From Saprospiraceae bacterium (GTDB lineage: Bacteria > Bacteroidota > Bacteroidia > Chitinophagales > Saprospiraceae): a stretch of DNA of 18,062 bases. The notes under the pieces were generated by a model that was given only the letters and a program-made list of their open reading frames with translations, had not been told where the DNA came from and ran no database searches. The stretch is from positions 1 through 18,062 of the forward strand of contig JADKGL010000019.1 in the NCBI GenBank assembly GCA_016722295.1, written 5' to 3'. Below, in pieces: positions 15,606-18,062 of this stretch; within the stretch, counting starts at the first letter, position 1, and each line of letters starts with the position of its first letter. The translations under genes were made by a program, and so were the position numbers.

Positions 15606-15719
15606 TATTTTAGAATATTAACAAATTCAACACCATAAAAATGTAATTTTTACGTTATTGAAAAATCCCAACCGAAGAAGATAATAGACAGTATTTTATG
15701 TAAAAATCTTAGTATAACT

Positions 15720-16562
15720 ATGCTGAGGAAAAGACTGCTTCTTGTGATGTCCAAGTTTAAAAAATATAAGGAAGAAATCGACAACGGATTGAATATTAAA
15801 GCATTGGATTTGAAAAGCTACCTCCAATATCACATAAAACTCACTGAAGAACTTCTGGAAGTAGAGCGTACTTATACGTTCAAAGATCAAGCTGAAGAAA
15901 TCCGATATTACAAAATAGAGAAACCTGAATTTATGAAATATGGCATCTTTATACATCGAGTACGTGAAATGCACCTGGAGGAACCATTAGGATTCTCGGA
16001 TACAAAGATCGAATTCCTTCAACAGGAAATGAATAAGTTGCGCAAGTTTCAAGAAGAAAACAAAGAAATGTACCGATATTTCAAAGCCAATGAAACCGAT
16101 AAAGATGCAGAGTATTTCTATAGAAATTCCGATAAAATGGATATATTTGCACCCATATCAGCGTCCTATATGCTCGAAAAATATTTATATTCTGAGAAGG
16201 ATCCGCGTCCTCTAAGTGAAAAACTTAAAGACTTTCCTTCACTAAAGTGGGGCGGCTCCAATGTTGAACTGATAGAGCTCATCTATGCACTTGCTTATGC
16301 CGGAAAAATTGAGCACGAATCCAATGAAATGGACATGTTGGTAAAAGCATTTGAAGGAACTTTTGATATTGATCTGGGAAATCATTACAGGACGTTTTTA
16401 GACATTCGAAACAGGCAAGAACCTGCTAAATTACTATTGGTATTGGTGGATACCTTGAGGGTAGTTGTCGATATACTAAATGAAAATTTGGACAACAGAA
16501 AGAATAAACTTCAAAGCCTGGATAAGATTAAAGAAGCATTGGCTCAACTTCGTCTATCCTGA
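15720..16562 (+). CDS. rteC: RteC-family regulator of a conjugative transposon
   Basis: This intact 280-residue protein matches RteC, the regulator in the CTnDOT excision cascade of Bacteroides, where tetracycline signals through RteA/RteB to RteC, which induces excision genes. The recognisable core is KWGGSNVELIELIYALAYAG near residue 176, then FDIDLGNHYRTFLDIRNR near 216-233. The N-terminal part has EEIRYYKIEKPEFMKYGIF followed by a long charged helix. Many Bacteroidota elements carry RteC homologues without RteA/B, as appears to be so here, so its signal is unknown. The start may instead be the ATG at 15747 (MSKFKKYKEE), which has a GAGGAAAAG upstream. The 3' end overlaps the opposite gene by 35 bp. 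Confidence 0.82.
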   Translation: MLRKRLLLVMSKFKKYKEEIDNGLNIKALDLKSYLQYHIKLTEELLEVERTYTFKDQAEEIRYYKIEKPEFMKYGIFIHRVREMHLEEPLGFSDTKIEFLQQEMNKLRKFQEENKEMYRYFKANETDKDAEYFYRNSDKMDIFAPISASYMLEKYLYSEKDPRPLSEKLKDFPSLKWGGSNVELIELIYALAYAGKIEHESNEMDMLVKAFEGTFDIDLGNHYRTFLDIRNRQEPAKLLLVLVDTLRVVVDILNENLDNRKNKLQSLDKIKEALAQLRLS

Positions 16563-16725
16563 TTTTGAAAAATTCACAGTACTCCTTAACAGTAATGGGT
16601 TGAAAATTGTCCTTACCCAGGTGGGCTCTTACTTTAGTCAATACCTTCCTCCCGTACCTTTCATTCCTGCCTGTGATTAAGGCCACATCTTTAGGGTAAA
16701 TAACGATCCTTTTCTGAAGCTCCAT
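16528..16725 (-). CDS. Small HTH-like protein convergent with rteC
   Basis: This 65-residue protein begins MELQKRIVIYPKDVALITGR and continues NERYGRKVLTKVRAHLGK, ending in an acidic helix (IRIDEVEPMLL). I recognise the IYPKDVxLITGxxERYGRxxL pattern from small Bacteroidota proteins often found near mobile elements; the fold looks like a helix-turn-helix of unknown target. It runs against rteC and overlaps its end by 35 bp, so the two transcripts would be antisense at their 3' ends. A TAACTTTG-like box on the minus strand at 16874-16881 could start its transcript with a 150-nt leader. Confidence 0.65.
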   Translation of the reverse strand: MELQKRIVIYPKDVALITGRNERYGRKVLTKVRAHLGKDNFQPITVKEYCEFFKIRIDEVEPMLL

Positions 16726-17037
16726 TTACGACTATTTTAAAATTCAATTCTGATACACTATCCATACCTTTCCCATACTTTACCCTGGGCTTTGCCATAG
16801 GCAAAAATTCAGTATGACTCGCCAATAAAATATAATAAATTTTCATTATATATAATTCATCAATTTTATTATTCAAAGTTAATGATATTGTGGGATTATT
16901 AATTCAAATTACTGATTATATCTGACACAAATGAACACAAATGTGACACTTTATGACTTTACTAACATATTTCTATTGACTTTGTGGGAAACACGATACT
17001 ACCTTTGAGTATTATTTAACATTTAAAATCAAGTCGT
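16726..17037. other. AT-rich divergent spacer
   Basis: This 312-bp stretch lies between the starts of the small HTH-like gene (-) and the gene at 17038 (+). It includes short GACAC and GAACACAAATG repeats at about 16922-16949 and the promoter listed at 16976. The open frame at 16691-16876 (-) shows no domain and is not called. Confidence 0.45.
16976..17007 (+). promoter_or_regulatory. Bacteroidota promoter for the 17038 gene
   Basis: TTG at 16976-16978, a 21-bp spacer, then TACCTTTG at 17000-17007. This fits TTG-N19/21-TAnnTTTG. The ATG follows 31 bp later. A second -33 option inside the spacer (TTTGTGG) is too close. Confidence 0.55.
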
Positions 17038-17791
17038 ATGGCTAGACAGAAGAGTTTTTTGAAGATTGAGGGAACGCTTGATGAACTCACATTTTACAAA
17101 TCAGATGGAGAATATCTGGTAAAAACCAAGGGAGGAATTTTCGGGGGATCGCATCGCGAATGATCCAGCCTTTCAAAGGACCAGAGAGAATGGTGCCGAA
17201 TTTGGTATGTCAGCAGGTGCCGGCAAGCAGTTGAGAACTGCATTTAGAAATCTGATGATGACGGCCAGTGATAGACTGGTGACTTCCCGACTGACAAAGG
17301 TGATGACAGATGTCAAAAATCTGGACGCTGCCAATGCCCGTGGGGAAAGGCATGTACATGAAGGCTTCGACCTTCCGGAAGGAAAAGCGGTGCTGAAGGG
17401 ATTTAATTTCAACATCAAATCGGTGTTGAGTGGAATTCTTTTTAAGCCTCACACTACTGAATACCACTACCGTTGCATTGGCTATTGTTGATCTGGTCCC
17501 AGTCATGGATGTACGTGTTGCTCCCGGATCTACGCACATGAGCATTACAAGTGAATGGGAAAAAGTGGATTTTAAGTACAAGAGAGTTTGAGACTTCTTG
17601 AGCAATACGGTCAACCTTCCCGCAAATGGTACTGCAGCAACGGTCAATCTCACATGCTGCTGCGCCAACTTAACGATGCAGGTATCCATGTGTTTGTATT
17701 GCTGATCGAATTTTTCCAGGAAGTGAATGGTAGCCAGTATTCTCTGAAGAATGGTGGGTATAACTCACTGGCGGTGATCGAGGTGGTGTAA
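17038..17791 (+). pseudogene. Bacteroidota conserved protein of unknown function, multiply frame-disrupted
   Basis: The gene starts MARQKSFLKIEGTLDELTFY and GEYLVKTKGG, and changes frame in the G run at 17143-17147. It continues with DRIANDPAFQRTRENGAEFG, SRLTKVMTDVKNLDAANARG and GKAVLKGFNFN. Another break near 17450 leads to LNTTTVALAIVDLVPVMDV, and at least two more between about 17585 and 17680 lead to LLIEFFQEVNGSQYSLKNGG and the end LAVIEVV. I recall this roughly 250-residue family as widespread in Bacteroidota and of unknown function, often with a DUF5675 gene next to it. The C-terminal two thirds look like beta-sandwich repeats. Four or more indels in one gene suggest real decay, though assembly error is possible. 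A promoter is still present. Confidence 0.55.
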
Positions 17792-17800
17792 GCCGGAGGC

Positions 17801-17853
17801 GTTTAAGGTTTAGGGTTTAATCGTTTAATCGTTTAAGGTTTAATTGTTTAAAG
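17801..17853. repeat. Degenerate GTTTAA tandem repeat
   Basis: Seven or so 6-9-bp words of the form GTTTAAGG, GTTTAATC or GTTTAAAG follow one another between the two broken genes. It is low-complexity, with no gene. Slippage during replication could vary its length. Confidence 0.7.
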
Positions 17854-17863
17854 TTGATTTGAG

Positions 17864-18062
17864 ATGGTAATTGAGCTTCAAAGGTTGTATCGTCGGGGAG
17901 AGCCTGCAGACATATGGAGTGAAAGGCAGATCAGGTATCCTGGTACACGTGGCAAATGATGCTCTGAAGGAACTCCGGGGCTGTATAGCTCCAGTGTTAG
18001 CTCGGGAGGGGAATGGGAAGGTCGGCATTCGATGCTGGCGCTTGGGCATATCATCGAGAATC
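17864..18062 (+). pseudogene. DUF5675-like gene, internally deleted and running off the window
   Basis: The frame opens MVIELQRLYRRGE, the normal start of the DUF5675 family, then shifts. Another frame reads SLQTYGVKGRSGILVHVAND and LKELRGCIAPV, and a third GRHSMLALGHIIEN at the window end. These are the family's C-terminal motifs (GRSGILxHxxN and GCIxPV). The central 50 or so residues, including the usual CxTLExP and SCIPEGxY region, are missing, so the start and end halves are joined directly. This looks like an internal deletion plus two frame breaks. The family's biochemical role is unknown. The gene may continue past 18062. Confidence 0.5.

Noticed and set aside
17210..17689. 159-codon minus-strand frame
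   Set aside because: Antisense shadow of the broken gene at 17038-17791, whose plus-strand fragments line up with a known family.
17805..17830. GGTTTAGGGTTTAA resembling a plant-type telomere repeat
   Set aside because: Irregular unit length, only two such words, inside a bacterial GTTTAA low-complexity stretch.

Overview
The window looks like a chromosomal accessory region of a Bacteroidota bacterium, probably Saprospiraceae-like (the rank is an inference). The evidence is low G+C, a SusC-style TonB-dependent receptor with an N-terminal carboxypeptidase-regulatory-like domain, a type IX secretion C-terminal signal on a secreted nuclease, an RteC-family protein, a Bacteroidota-type tyrosine recombinase, and promoters of the TTG-N19-TAnnTTTG class.

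Positions 1-9644 (+ strand) form a metal homeostasis and envelope redox block. It begins with the His-rich end of a heavy-metal-binding-domain protein and a dodecin. Next comes an apparent operon of di-haem oxidoreductase, Rieske protein, outer-membrane porin and an ICMT-like membrane methyltransferase. After that are a Fur-family regulator and a second operon of TonB receptor, second ICMT-like gene and a Zn/Cd-type P1B ATPase. The ICMT gene plus the first codons of the ATPase occur twice (3470-4138 and 6978-7640). The first copy ends in an ATPase remnant, so the block grew by segmental duplication around the fur and receptor genes. A palindrome overlapping the receptor's -33 element is a candidate operator for the Fur-family protein.

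Positions 9714-10724 (- strand) hold a heavily frame-disrupted secreted endonuclease I with a T9SS tail. Positions 10725-11190 hold repeats only.

Positions 11191-12828 (- strand) hold a three-gene module common in Bacteroidota integrative elements: excisionase-like HTH protein, winged-helix protein, and DnaC-like AAA+ ATPase. Positions 12829-14307 are mostly non-coding but rich in structure: several perfect inverted repeats, a 21-bp tandem repeat, a 51-codon ORF, a sequence matching the 3' end of a tRNA-Arg gene with its terminator hairpin, and two clusters of an 11-bp-phased motif on either side of that tRNA remnant. I read this as the attachment region of the element whose integrase starts at 14308.

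Positions 14308-18062 carry the tyrosine recombinase, RteC, a small convergent HTH-like protein, a frame-broken protein of a Bacteroidota family of unknown function, and a broken DUF5675-like gene running off the window.

Single-base frame breaks are common, many at homopolymers (HMBD protein, di-haem oxidoreductase, porin, second ICMT, ATPase, endonuclease I, integrase, 17038 gene, DUF5675). Others (dodecin, Rieske, first ICMT, fur, the 2.2-kb receptor, AAA+ ATPase, rteC) are clean. A long-read assembly with residual indels is the simplest explanation for the metal genes; genuine decay is more likely for endonuclease I and the genes at the right edge. I saw no CRISPR array, rRNA or complete tRNA.
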